Shown: positions 21,110 to 32,460 of the stretch, piece by piece
Position numbering within the stretch: position 1 is the first letter of the stretch
How the letters are laid out: every line of letters starts with the position of its first letter
Assembly (NCBI RefSeq): GCF_023053635.1
Contig: NC_086177.1
Span: 97,560,001 to 97,624,000 of the forward strand
Origin: Elgaria multicarinata webbii
Taxonomy: Eukaryota; Chordata; Lepidosauria; Squamata; Anguidae
Length of the DNA stretch: 64,000 bases
Direction of reading: 5' to 3'
Notes under the pieces: model-generated
Databases searched by the model: none
The model's input: the letters and a program-made list of their open reading frames with translations, nothing else
Told to the model about the DNA's origin: nothing
Position numbers and translations under genes: made by a program

Positions 21110-21374
21110 AAGAGGATAGGCTAAGCTATACCGAGAAGGTTTACATAAATAAATGTGTCTTCAACATGCACTTAAAATTAAGAGTTGATGGTGCATGTCT
21201 AATCTCAGGAGGTCGATGAGATTAGATAGTAGAAAACACCACACTGGAGTGTGTGGCACCATTACAAGGGTCCCACCAGATGACCTCAAGGACCAAATGG
21301 GTTTATAATGGAAAAGTTGGTCCCAAGGCCTTATATACTAAAAACAAAACCTTAAACCTGGCCCAGTAGCAAAT
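21110..21374 (-). mobile_element. Possible old LINE 3' fragment
   Basis: Phrases such as CCAAGGCCTTATATAC, AAACCTTAAACCTGGCCCAG and GGCAGCCAGTTATAT resemble the complement of LINE ORF-end sequence also seen at 62080-62515. Diverged; class uncertain. Confidence 0.4.
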
Positions 21375-21570
21375 CGGCAGCCAGTTATATATTACCTCCA
21401 GTATTGAAGGCAGTATGCCTCTAAATACCAGTTGCTAGGGGGACACGAGCAGCAAAGTGCCATTGCGCTCATGCTTCCCATAGGCAATTGTTTGACTCCT
21501 CTGGGAACAGAATGCTCAATTCGATAGGCCTTTGGTTTGATCCACTGCATGTCCTATTATGATCTTACCA
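21375..21570 (+). mobile_element. CR1-type LINE 3' end
   Basis: TATATTACCTCCAGTATTGA, CAGTTGCTAGGGGGACACG, GAATGCTCAATTCGATAGG and TTTGGTTTGATCCACTG follow the shared CR1-like tail in order. Confidence 0.75.
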
Positions 21571-21677
21571 ACTTAGTTGAAGCTAAGCAGGTCTTCATTG
21601 ATTGTTCAGTTCACAAGCTTGGGAGTATTGATAGAGAGATTAATGCTTTATTGCTCTGTCACATGTTTTATTTTGTT

Positions 21678-21966
21678 AGGGTGGCCATATGAAAAGGAGG
21701 ACAGGGCTCCTGTATCTTTAACAGTTGTATTGAAAAGGGAATTTCAGCAGGTGTCATTTGTATATATGGGGAATCTGGGGAAATTTCCTCTTTATCACAG
21801 CAATTAAAGCTGCAGGAGCTGTACAAGAATGACCAGATACAAAAGAGGGCAGGGCTCTCTTCACTTGTATGCTGCATGCATACAAAGGACACCTGCTGAA
21901 ATTCCCTTTTCCATGCAACTGTTAAAGATACAGGAGTCCTGTCCTCCTTTCCATATGGTCACCTTA
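21678..21966. mobile_element. hAT foldback MITE (TAGGGTGACC family), complete
   Basis: Arms are intact and an 8-bp duplication ATTTTGTT flanks the element (21670-21677 and 21967-21974). The central part is shortened compared with 17894-18213. Confidence 0.88.
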
Positions 21967-22231
21967 ATTTTGTTGACTGGAGACAAATCTCCATTCTTTC
22001 TGTTTCTACCTTAGTTTTCATGCCGTTACAAACTTATGCCCATACTTATATTTCACTTGAGTTGATTGTGGTTTTTTTAAAGTTTATTTGTTGATTTGGT
22101 CCCCCCCTTGCATTAACTATACTCCTTGATTTGTGTCTTTAATAAAACACAAATGTTGTTGTTGTTTTAAAGAGAACACTCTTTCTGTGGGTAAAATCCA
22201 ACACAAGTCCTACTTATGACTGCAATGGATT

Positions 22232-22281
22232 CGATGCCCTTATAGGCCCCTTCCAACTCTACTATTCTATGATACTATGAA
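22232..22281 (+). mobile_element. CR1 LINE terminal 50 bp
   Basis: TAGGCCCCTTCCAACTCTAC followed by ATTCTATGATACTATGA, the 8-bp repeat typical of the CR1 3' end. Confidence 0.75.
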
Positions 22282-22343
22282 CTTAAGTCCCATTCATTTC
22301 AATGGTTGTACTTTAAGTAGGCCTTATGTGGAATTTACGCAAT

Positions 22344-23475
22344 GTATTAAGAATGTAAGAAGAGCCATGCTGGATCAAACCAAGGATCCATCTAGTTCAG
22401 CATTTTGTATATACAGTGGCCAACCATCTGTCGACCAGGAACCCACAAGCAAGATAAGAGTACAACAGCACCCTTCCGCCCATGTTCCCCAGCAACTGGT
22501 GTACATAGACATACTTCCTCTGCTACCGGAGGTAGCTCAAAGCCATCAGGACTAGTAACCATCGATAGCCTTTCCCATGAATTTGTCCAACCCCCTTTTA
22601 AACCCATCCAAATTGGTGGCCATTAGGGATGTGCTCCGCTTCTAATCGGACCGGCGAATTAGAAGCGGAGTGGGGGGCTTCGCCTGCCCTTAAGGCGGAG
22701 GCGAAGAGGATTGGGGGGCCGGCGGAGCGTGGCGAAGAGGATCGAGGTGAAGGCGGATCCTTTGCCTCGATCCGGAGCTCCACCGGAAAGGTAAGTGGGG
22801 TTTACCAGGCCCTGCCGCTGTCGCTGTCGCCCATGCGGCGACAGCGGCAGGGCCCGGTAAAAAAACCTCTCCTCTCCCTTACCTGCGTCCATCCGTGGTC
22901 CGTTGGCTTCTTCAATTGAGCCCGCGGTTCAACCAGGAAGTCTAGGCCGCACTTGCGGCCCAGACTTCCTGGTTGAACCGCGGGCTCAATTGAAGAAGCC
23001 GACAGACCGCGGACGGAGGCAGGTAAGGCCCCCCTCCCCCTTGGTCCCTTACCGGGCTCTGCTGCCATTGCCGCACGGGTGGCGACGGTGGCAGGGCCCG
23101 GTAACCCCCCCGCCCTCCTCTCCCGGCCTTACCTGGTGCCACTCCCCTCCACTGCGGAGCTCCGATTCGGAGCCGGAACTCCGCGGCGAAGAGGAGCGGA
23201 GTATGGGCAGAGCGGCGCGGAGCGGGCCGATCCGAAAATTTCGGATCGGCCCGTGGGGCGGAGCGGGGGGTCCGTGCACACCCTAGTGGCCATCACTATG
23301 CCTTGTGATAGCGAATTCCATAGTTTGACTATACTTCCTTTTATCTGTCCTGAATTTCCCACCAATCAGCTTCATGGGATGACCCCAGATTCTAGCATTG
23401 TGAGAGAAGTAAAAACATGTCTCCCTATCCCTATTCACTACATCATGCACAACTGTGTACCAATCTAGTGGCTTC
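22344..23475 (-). mobile_element. CR1-type LINE 3' end split by a GC-rich MITE
   Basis: The left part (22344-22623) starts at the LINE terminus AAGAAGAGCCATGCTGGATC. The right part (23286-23475; AGCGAATTCCATAGTTTGAC, CCAATCAGCTTCATGGGATG) continues the same element in register. The MITE at 22624-23285 interrupts it and duplicated 8 bp. Confidence 0.85.
22624..23285. mobile_element. GC-rich multi-palindrome MITE with 8-bp duplication
   Basis: A perfect 8-bp duplication GTGGCCAT (22616-22623, 23286-23293) flanks the element, whose ends are TAGGGATGTGC and GTGCACACCCTA. Inside are separate hairpins. One is built on ACCAGGCCCTGCCGCTGTCG and its complement near 22803-22858. Another is built on GAAGTCTAGGCCGCACTTGCG and its complement near 22905-23000. 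Apparent open frames in this GC-rich stretch are composition artefacts. The duplication length suggests a hAT-mobilised element. Confidence 0.85.
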
Positions 23476-24627
23476 TATTCAGTTCTATGAGTTGCAGTAA
23501 ATAAGCTCCAATCAGATAGTGGAGAGGCACAATGGCTGCTCACTGACTCAATCATTCATGTCACTGGTAACAAAGGTGGGATAGATTTTGTCCCCTTTAT
23601 AGACAAAATCCTGGAACCCAAGAAGAAAGGGGGATGTTGGGGGTTCCCACTGTATTCCCCCACCCTCAGGTTTTTTTCCTCAGCTGGAAAAAAAAATTCC
23701 TTGGAGAAAAAAAAGCAGGGGGGGGGGAACATGAACAAAGCAGTTGCCCAACAAGATTTACCTCCCCCCTCCCCATCAACTGTGTCTCTTTATTATTAGT
23801 TTTTATTTTCTCCCATAGAGATTTTATTTCCTCCTCAATGGGAAGGCAGAAAACCCAGGCTCAATGCCTCACACAGTCATGGGGCCTGCTGGGTGTTCTT
23901 CGGCAAATCCCTGTATCTCTTTCTGCTCAGTTTACCTCACAACAATCCTGATGAACAAGATTAGAACTGTAAAGCCCCTTTGTGCCATGAAAAGTGCTAT
24001 AATAGTGATTAGAACCAGAGTGGAAGGACATAGTTTAGACTTCGCCACATGGTGGCAGTCATGTATTTTCCCATTTTCCTGATTTTGAAAAAAGGCCCAA
24101 ACACAGAGGAAGACACACTTTTCTCTCTGCCATTTCCAGACCTCCTTCACACTAATATGGAAGCTGCTCCTTGAAGTACTTTCAAAAGGCAAACAACTTC
24201 ATTATGTATCGGACACCAAACAACAGCCAAGCATGAACTTAGATGATTACTCTCTCTTTCTCTCCCCATGTTTATGAATGCTTCAGGGATCTGTGGCTGA
24301 ACCTGTTTGCTTCCTTTTCCTTCTCCTAGACCTTTCTTGACTTTAGCTGCTGCTTACAATAATTTCAGGCATTTGAAATGTTCACTGTGACAGCTGGAGC
24401 ACGATGAATAATTTGTCCAGAACCTTTTAACATTTCTGTATCTGAGGGAGGGCTGGGTCAGAAAACCAGGTATGACCTTTATTTTATGCACAGAATGTGG
24501 CATGAAATGTAGTACAGTGCTTTTTTTAAGGAAAAGATAAAAAGAGTCTGGTTAAGAGTATTCCTTTTGCTGCCAGATTAATGTAAGTTATTAGATAACT
24601 CACTTCAACTTCCATTTTATTCACCCA
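23476..24627. other. Intergenic, nothing recognised
   Basis: No exon or repeat that I can name. Short homopolymers occur near 23690-23727. Confidence 0.3.
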
Positions 24628-24768
24628 GGCCACAGCTGGACCTAAGGTTTATCCTGGGATCATCCAGGGTTCACCCCTGCCTGAGGACTGGATCCCCTGT
24701 GTGTCACCTAGATGAACAGGTTTGACCCCTGGACGATCCAGGGATAAGCCTTAGGTCTAGCTATGGCC
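24628..24768. mobile_element. ~140-bp palindromic MITE (GGCCTTAGCTAGACC family)
   Basis: GCCACAGCTGGACCTAAGGT and CCTTAGGTCTAGCTATGGCC are inverted ends; GTGTGTCACCTAGATGAACA marks the centre. Confidence 0.8.
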
Positions 24769-26165
24769 TCAGTTGCAGTGATAGACCAACTTCCTGGGGA
24801 GAGTTTTCCCAACAAAATTGTTGAAAAGTCTCTACAAAACAGAAGGGCAGAGTTGCATCTGAGTGCCTCACTGGATCATGCACTCTGCAGGGTCCAGTAT
24901 TGCCCCCATATGCCCAGAGTTCAGTACATACTCTGCTCTTGGTGTAAATGGCATATTGGGATTATTTGCACCGCATGAGTACATCTGATCCCTAGTTTTG
25001 TGCAGATACCAGATTTGAATTGACCATTTCATTCTACACAGTTGCACCAATTCAGCACCCCATGTGATGTGCTCAAATGTATGTCAAGAGATGTCCCATT
25101 AATTTCTGTGCAAGGGGTAGGTCATTCTGCCTATGGCTAAAGAAACCCTTGGAAGCAGGGGAAGCCCATGTACCCATTAGATCAGAACTTCTGTGTCTTC
25201 AAGCAGTTGCAGGTTTGCTAGATAAATGCGACCTCTGTGCCTACAGTATGAGCCAAAGGAAAGTTCGTCATCTGCATTAAGCGAGCTTATGAATGCCTGC
25301 AATGACTGGAGAACTCACTTCCTCGTTATTATAAAGGGTATAAATATTGCAGAGTAAGGGAAACCAATGTATTATACCACTGACATATTGCAGCTCTGGG
25401 GGAAGGCATTTTGCTGGGGACCAGGGCAGGGGAGGGTTAACCATTCACCCTGCACGCTGTGCTACCATGACTGCTAATTGTTTAAGAGGGCTCTACACTG
25501 TGCAGCCCTGGCTGATACATACGCACAAAGTTTGACCAGAGCCCAGGTTTCTAGCTCTCATGAACCCCTTTCAAAAGTTACCTGCATGCCTTCAAAGGCT
25601 GCATGTCGAGGGACGGGGTGGCAGCAAATGCATCAGCTCACTTGCAACATTGGTGTCCCTGCTGGCTCCACCCCCAACCTTCACACGTTAAGCAGGAAGG
25701 ACCAAAAGGTCCTTCACACAGTCATTTGAAAACATGTAGACTCTTTCCCATGACTGGGAAACCCAAATTGTTTCACATTGTATTTTCGCAATATTCCTTA
25801 CAACAACAATGGGAAACGTCCGGCTCATGACCGGTTGTGGATCGCCAGGCCTCCCCATCTGGCCCTCTGAGGTTGCTCCCTCTCCCCCTAACGCCCCACC
25901 CCTTGGAGAAGAGAAAGGGGAGCCCTTAGGGGTGGCTCCTGATGGTGCAAACTCACTCTTCGTCATGCTCAGATGCTTCTCTGCACAGCTGAGCAGTTGT
26001 GGGTGGATGGGGGAGATTGTATGGAGGGGAATTTTGAATCTCCCCTCCCTGTGAGCAGCCCCATCTGCTACTCAGCCAAGCAGCTGGAAAATGAAAAGAC
26101 TATTATTTCACATCTTGGGGTAATGATCAAAACCAGTATAAAGCCATGAGACAGAATTCTTACTC
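24769..26165. other. Intergenic, nothing recognised
   Basis: Unique-looking sequence, no exon or repeat supported. Confidence 0.3.
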
Positions 26166-26370
<205 letters not shown>

Positions 26371-26405
26371 AGACATAATAGACATGATATGCGGTAATAA
26401 TCAAC

Positions 26406-26502
26406 TCAACTGAGTTCAGATGACATGCTAATCAACAGTTGTTTCCCGTTCTGTTCCTATTACCCCCCCCCCCAGTTGATTAGTGTGTCATCGGAACTCA
26501 GC
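26406..26502. mobile_element. Palindromic MITE (GTTCAGACGACACGCTAA family)
   Basis: GAGTTCAGATGACATGCTAA is inverted at GATTAGTGTGTCATCGGAAC. A near twin of 26166-26268. Confidence 0.65.
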
Positions 26503-26533
26503 CTCTATGTGTGTGCATGTGAGAGAGAGAGAG

Positions 26534-27064
26534 ACTGCGTTCAGACAACACGATAGTCAATGGTGCAGTAATAATCAACTCGACAGTTGTTTCTCTAGGT
26601 GGTACTCCCTACACAACATGATAATATTCAACCGTGGTGTGGATTAGGATCAGCGTTGTCTATTAGTCCACGCTGAGTTAACTCATTCATCCCCACCCTC
26701 CCTCCCTCTTTCAGTCCTCCTGCTAGTATCCCATCAGCCATTGCTGCTGAAAATCTAACCTGCTGACTGGATTAGAGCGGCAGCTGCCTCTTTGACCACT
26801 GTTGCCCTGTGACTCTGTGGCTGATGAAATAACCAATGGTGGCTAGCAAAATAACCAATGGTGCCCACCACACAATGCGATAAACAACAGTGGTTCAAAT
26901 AGCCAACTCTGCACAGTGTTGTTTATTTGCCTTGGTTATTTCAGCCAAATAACCAACCATTAGTTAAAAAAAACTCCCTCCACACAGCGCAATAACCTAT
27001 GGTGGGTTAAATAACCAACCATCGACTATTAAAAACACCATTGGTTATTGTGTTGTCTGAACCC
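26534..27064. mobile_element. Longer palindromic MITE of the same TIR type
   Basis: Ends TGCGTTCAGACAACACGATAG and TATTGTGTTGTCTGAACCCAG are inverted. The interior repeats AATAACCAA/TGGTTATT motifs on both sides of a non-palindromic core. Confidence 0.6.
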
Positions 27065-27074
27065 AGTCAGAGAG

Positions 27075-27395
27075 AAAGCAGGGTCCCACTGATAAGGGTC
27101 TGCTGGAGTTGCTCCTCTTATTCACCCTTGCAACCTGCTTGTTCACCTGCCTCTTGCTCTGGCCCAGACAATTATGGTGATAAGAAGGAGGAGCATCAGA
27201 TGCCCATGCCTACTTGCTCAGTGGCTTTTCGCCTGTCAAGCAAGCAAGTGGTAGCAATGGTGAGGAAGAGGAGGAGGAAGAGGAGCAATAGCAGCTGGTG
27301 ACCATGGTGGTGAGGCGTGGACTTACTGAAAGAGGGGGTCCACTGAAGTGGTCAGGCCCACAGGGCCTCCAAACCCTGGAGCTGGCACTAGCTGT
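27075..27395 (+). repeat. Unclassified ~350-bp repeat (family K)
   Basis: GGGTCCCACTGATAAGGGTC, CTCTGGCCCAGACAATTATG, CCTGTCAAGCAAGCAAGTGG and TGGAGCTGGCACTAGCTG occur in the same order as at 8599-8945. Confidence 0.65.
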
Positions 27396-28089
27396 CGCTC
27401 CTTCCCTTTTGAGAGCTAAGCTACACGTTATGCAGATCATGTACTGGAGGGCTAACTTCTTTACTCTACTGCAAGTCTGCAAGGCCCCAGTTTGGGTTGG
27501 AACCATCACAAACCAGGAGGGGAGGATTAAACCTCCCCCTTCCCCACTGTTTGTTTCTTGAATCTCTCCCCTCACCCTGAGGGATGTTAACAAAAGCAGA
27601 AAAGTTTCTATTGGTGTCAGTGGAATTTCGAGACCCAAAGGGTGTGTGTGTGTGTGTGTGGAAAGTGTGGCTTAATATTCCCCTCCTGGTGTGGTGGGCT
27701 GTATATGCTCACACTAGTCTAGAGTAAAGAAAAAACTAACTTTCAGCTATATGCTATGCAATTAGTGTGACGTGTAATTTGGCTCTAGGTTAAAACAAAA
27801 TATGTTTGGGAGATCAGATAATTGATGCCCTGATATTTTGGCTCAGAGAGCCAAGATTTCTCCTACAACCTGTGTTCAATGCCGATGTTTTGTCTCCTTA
27901 CACCACTGCATGATGACAACAACCCTCTTCAAATCTAAGGGTGTCTCTGTATTAAGGGAAGTGAGATTACTGAGGGAGACGTCCTGGAGATTGATGGCAG
28001 CATGTAAAGGACCCATAAGCTTCTGTGAGTGGCCAATCATAAGTGTGCAATAAATCGCTCATGCAGAGAAGCCTAAGAATAATTTCGTT
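27396..28089. other. Intergenic, short (GT)n run only
   Basis: A short GT repeat lies at 27642-27660. Otherwise nothing recognised. Confidence 0.3.
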
Positions 28090-28290
28090 ATCAGGGTGGC
28101 TATATATTACCTCCAGATACAGAGGCAGTATGCCATTGGGGAAAAAGAGTGGAAGGGTCCCATTGCACTCATATCTGACACTCATGTCTTGTTTGTGGTC
28201 TTCCCACAGACAGCTGTTTGGCCACTGTGTGAACAAAATGCTCAACTAGATGGATCCTTGCTCTGATCCGCTACGGCTCTTCTTAGGTTT
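28090..28290 (+). mobile_element. CR1-type LINE 3' end
   Basis: TATATTACCTCCAGATACAG, GTTTGTGGTCTTCCCACAG, CTCAACTAGATGGATCCTTG and GGCTCTTCTTAGGTT follow the common tail. Confidence 0.8.
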
Positions 28291-28415
28291 ATAGAGGGTG
28301 TGAATTTCCAGCAAGCAATTGTAATTTTCAAAAACTAAACTTTGCTGGCAGTGCTTTTTCACCCTGGTATTGAACCTGTACAGCTTGAACTAGAGAGGCA
28401 GCCATGAAGAACAAA

Positions 28416-28826
28416 AGGGCTGTCTATACGCTCTGGAAGCTCCAGGGTGGCTCCAAATCTGTGCTGCATTGGTTATATGGCGCAGCTGGCAATTCGGAGC
28501 CGCCCTGGGGCAAAGGACTGGAGATCTGCAGGAGAAAAGTCGGGGACTCACCCTGACTTTTCCTTCCTGAGCAAGGTCATTGCAGCCCTTCCGCCATCTG
28601 TTCTTGCTCCGGCACTGCTCCCGGGGGCGTTCCTGGGAGGAAGGCGACCTCCCATTGGTTGCCAGAAGCTGCGGGAGGAGGAGGGGGCAGGCCCAGCGAG
28701 CCTAAGGGCTGCTGGAAAGCTGTCACTGCCTCCCATCATCTAGATTACTTGCTCCCACCCGGCACCATCGATACAGTGGGGTCTGGCAGCGGAGCAGCGT
28801 CAACTCAGCACTGTGAACACAGCCCC
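28416..28826. mobile_element. GC-rich MITE (GGGGCTGTCTATAC family)
   Basis: AGGGCTGTCTATACGCTC and ACTGTGAACACAGCCCC are imperfect inverted ends. Inside, GGGACTCACCCTGACTTTTCC also occurs, diverged, in the second copy at 49620-50048. Confidence 0.55.
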
Positions 28827-30073
28827 AAATACATTAAGTTATGAGTGATGAAGAGTTCTGTGTAACTTGAAAGCTTGCACATCAATAGCACATGATCCAA
28901 CAGAGTGATGGTGGGAGCACTTACATTTGCATCGTTTAAGACAGATCTGCACTCCAAACCTATACTTATGTTTATATCCATTTAACTGTCATGGCTTCCT
29001 CCCTCCCTTCCTCCCTCTCTCCTCGCCTCCCTCCAAACTTTAGGAACTTTAGTTTATTGAGGTTGTTTAGAAAGATCCCTACACTTCTTCACAGAACTGT
29101 GGTGGGGAAGGTAGGATTTTACGGTGTGCAACCCGACACATGCCCACTCCGAAAATTGCTTTCAATGGGGCTTTCCTCCCAGGTAAGTGTATCTACTAAA
29201 CTAGCTCAAAAAACTGTGATAAAAATGTGCTTTTATTTTCTGGAACTACCAGGGAAACTGTTGCCTCTGTGCCAAATAAATATTCTGGGAACAGTAGAAG
29301 TCCCAGAAGACCCCTCTCCTCCCCTCCCCTCCCCTCCCCATATGGATTTGTAAGCCTATTTCCCATACTTGGAGAAACCTTCCCGGTTGAACCAAAAGAC
29401 TGGCACTTTGCCTGGCCATTACACCTGGCAATCTTCAGATCGCCCTTCCTGGATTTAGAAGCAGAACAGAAAAGGTAAAGGATGCGGTGGGGATATATCT
29501 TAGCGCTGGTTCCTGCATATGGGCTTGGGGTTTTTTTCTTCTCCTCTTTTTTTCTTCTCCCTTTCCTCCTTCCCACCTTCTAGTCTTTAATTGGCTGCCT
29601 TCTTTCTCCATCGAATCCAACGCTGTGAAGTAAAGAGCAACTTGCAGAGGGGTGGAAAAGAACTTTTTTTTCAAGAAGAGTTAAGTTAGCTGTTTTGTTT
29701 GTTTTGTTTTGAACTGCTGTGTGTTTGTGTTTCTGCAAAGGCTGTTTTCTTCCAAGCAATTCCATCCCACTTTACAAGGAACTTAAACATTACTCATGAC
29801 TACAAAGGTTGGTTTGATTCCCACCCCCATTTTCATCCCCTTGTCATCCGTTTTTTGCAAAAACGTCTGTGTAGCTGTTTTATTTTTAATAGTTGGGTGG
29901 GTGTGGGCGTGATTATTATTCTCATAGAGGGTTAAAACTGATCTTAAGAAGGTTGGGTGGGTTGGAAGCAGAGGGGACACGTCTAACTATCTGCACCCTC
30001 AAAGAATCTCTTGGTTTTTCTTACCTTCGCTTCATCAGTGAACAAAGAAAAATCTGAGACGGCTAATGATGGG
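28827..30073. other. Repeat-poor stretch upstream of COL14A1
   Basis: Contains a degraded short palindromic repeat at about 29121-29195, a (CCCCT)n tract near 29311-29338 and T-rich runs. The relative lack of transposons would fit a promoter-proximal region, but no exon can be proven. Confidence 0.35.
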
Positions 30074-30081
30074 GTATAAAT
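30072..30081 (+). promoter_or_regulatory. TATA-like box, candidate COL14A1 promoter
   Basis: GGTATAAATAA lies in a repeat-poor stretch about 9.5 kb upstream of the COL14A1 signal-peptide exon. It is the only strong TATA-like match I noticed there outside transposons. No leader exon with a clear donor was pinned down, so the link to COL14A1 is inference. Confidence 0.25.
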
Positions 30082-30827
30082 AATTTTCCGAGAGAGATTG
30101 AGATAAGGAAAGGCGTCGGAAGGAGATTTGTGGGGAAAGAAAGCGAGCTGTGTGTGTCCATTTATGATTTTTGGAGACGTGACTGCACATTTGGCTATGT
30201 ATTGTGTGCGTGGCGGTGAAATTGTTTAATCTGGATATACAAGAAACTGGTATCTCAGCGCCTTGGGCTCTGTTATTCTGTGGGGTGCGGGGGTTAGGGG
30301 ATCCTCTCCTGTTGACTGAAGTAGATTTTGCGCCGACACAACCCCGTAATGTTCTCAAAGCTTAATCCGACTCGCAGCTCGTAACCTCGCCTCCTCTCCC
30401 GGGATCGGTTTAAGTCATACCAAAAGAGAGCGTGTCAACGAGCATGTACAGAAAGCCTGTGGGTTTGTAACTGTGATTCTCAAGGTTTATCTTAATCTGA
30501 GCCTCCCCAATGACAAGACCCATCCAGATGTAGAAGTGTAGTAATAACTACGAAGTAGAGAGTGGTTATGTGCATGTGCAGAGAACCTTTCTTCCTCACT
30601 GTGTAACATTCAGCCCAGAGTAAGGGCTTTAGGGCAGGCTCAGTGGCTTCAAGGCAAGCTTGAGCCCCGGGACCTCTCGCACGAAAAAATAAACATTTTG
30701 GAACCAGATTGGTTCTCCAGAGAAAGCAGTAAATATATAATGGGGAGGGGGCGATTCTAAAGCCAGTGTGTGCCCCCCTCCCCTCTATCTCACTTGGGCA
30801 TTTTCACTTCTGACTATCACCTTTCTC
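30082..30827. other. Possible COL14A1 leader-exon region
   Basis: The stretch is richer in CpG than its surroundings and free of recognised repeats. A non-coding first exon might lie here or in 28.8-30.1 kb; the sequence does not decide. Confidence 0.25.
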
Positions 30828-30930
30828 CCAACCCAGTGCTGGATTCCAACCCCCATCAACCCCAGCCAGGTGGGTATAATGGGAGTTGTAGTCCAGCACA
30901 TCAGGAGGGCACTGGGTTGAGAAAGACTGC
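30828..30930. mobile_element. Short foldback MITE (CCAGATG family), shortened
   Basis: CAACCCAGTGCTGGATTCCA is inverted at CAGCACATCAGGAGGGCACT, with GGTGGGTATAATGGGAGTTG in the centre. Confidence 0.7.
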
Positions 30931-31314
30931 TCTATGGGGCTTGTCGTACAGGTGCTGGAAAGCGTGCCCTCGAGTTCTCTCACCTTGGTCTGTGCACCTG
31001 ATGCAGGAAGGAATGTTGTTAATGGAGGTTCCATTCTGAAACCCAATGGAAATCCCAGCCGACGTAGGTCTTTACATTTGGACTCTATGACATGTGCTAA
31101 ATGCCCAGACCACTTTGAATACCATGTGTGGATTTATATTTTTATTTTGTTTTGCCAACTGTGGATGTGGTTAACTCAAGGGGGGAAGTGGAAGAATCTC
31201 TGCTTCTAAGCTAGATGTACATTCTTGCCATTGGAGGCTCTGTGTTCATATTACAGAAGCGGCAAATGCAAAAACTGATTTGGTTATCGCTAGTGGAAAT
31301 GCCTTGTTATCTGC
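30931..31314. other. Nothing recognised
   Basis: No exon or repeat supported. Confidence 0.3.
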
Positions 31315-31690
31315 ACAGGTTTGTTTTATTTCTATGTGGCGTTTATATCCCACCTTTGCTCCAAGGAGCTGAAGGGGGCCTACCTGCTTCTCCCCCACCC
31401 CCCATGTTAGCCACATAACAACTCTGCGAAGTAGGTTAGGGTGACAGACAGAGGCCCTTTCTACACCATCGTTTTTTGGAAGGATCATCCCTGTGTAGCC
31501 AGATGACACACATGGGATCCCAAGAGCAGGCAGGGACCATCCCTCCATTTTCCTGAGATAACCCTTAGGTGTGGAAAGGGCCAGAGAGTGACTAGCCCAT
31601 GGTTGCTCTGTGGACTTCATGGCTGAGTGGGGATTTGAACCTGGGTCTCCTGAGTCCTATTTCAGCACTCTTAACCACTGCAAACACACA
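31315..31690 (-). mobile_element. tRNA-derived SINE split by a MITE
   Basis: On the minus strand the head contains GGTTCAAATCCCCACTCAGC (B box GGTTCAAATCC), followed by a body with CCTAACCTACTTCGCAGAG and TTGGAGCAAAGGTGGGATAT. It is the same SINE type as 37552-37795. The MITE at 31453-31582 interrupts the body. Confidence 0.75.
31453..31582. mobile_element. ~130-bp palindromic MITE inside the SINE
   Basis: GGCCCTTTCTACACCATCG and TAGGTGTGGAAAGGGCC are inverted ends; GATGACACACATGGGATCCC and GAGCAGGCAGGGACCATCC link it to the GGCCTTAGCTAGACC family. AGA sits on both sides. Confidence 0.75.
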
Positions 31691-32345
31691 AATGACAGAA
31701 GTCTTCAATACTTTGGACTTTTCATCATTTTTTCCATCTCTTGTTAGCTTAAGGGCTCTTTCTCCTCTGATTTTTGTATTAACTGTGCACAAGATATTCT
31801 TCCCCCAGAGGCATTTCACTGATGATCTTGACAGTGCACAGACAAGATGCAGTTAGTGAGACTTTTTGCCTTTACCCCTGCACCCCCCCCTCTCTCTCTC
31901 TGCTTTTTTAAGTGGTAAAACTCAAGCCCCATGCATGAGTCTCTGATATTGTACCGTCTTTTACTGGCTTCTAGTCCCTTATTTACTTGTTTGTTTAAGA
32001 AATGTCTTACCTGCTTTTCATTATAAAATAATCCCGAAGCAGGGTACAAACAATAAACAAATAAAGCACAACATTGTGGTTTCCATCAAACACAAGAGAA
32101 CAGTAACAGATAAATAATAATTTGCATGAGGCAGCAAATGAAAAGTGGGGGGAAAATGCAATCAAAAGCCTTGGTAAACAAAAAGCCAGTAGCAAAAGCT
32201 TGTAAGACTTGGCACCACCCGTCTATGAGGGGGACAGGAGTTCCACAGTTGGGGTGCCTGTATGCTAGGGACAAATCATTATTGACTTTTGAGCTGCCTA
32301 TGGAAGATAAAGTTGCTGGTCTAGTTGGGCCTTTGGTCTTGTGGA
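31691..32345. other. Low-content interval with possible LINE remnant
   Basis: Around 32010-32290 A-rich sequence followed by TGGGGTGCCTGTATGC could be an old minus-strand LINE tail. Not certain. No exon seen. Confidence 0.3.
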
Positions 32346-32460
32346 CAGGGATGGAGTCAAAGGCAGGCATGGTTGGGCACCTGCAATGGGCCCACACCCC
32401 AGCAGGAGCCCTCTGACAAGAGCACCTGGAGTTGCTCCTCCTCTTGACCATTGTAACCTG

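Noticed and set aside
22629-23468. Long open frames on both strands in GC-rich DNA
   Set aside because: They lie inside the palindromic MITE at 22624-23285, mirror each other and have no recognisable domain.
29171-29190. Strong-looking splice donor CAGGTAAGTG as the end of a COL14A1 leader exon
   Set aside because: The surrounding CAATGGGGCTTTCCTCCCAG and GTAAGTGTATCT resemble the short palindromic CAATCCTATGC repeat family, so the donor-like string probably comes from the repeat.
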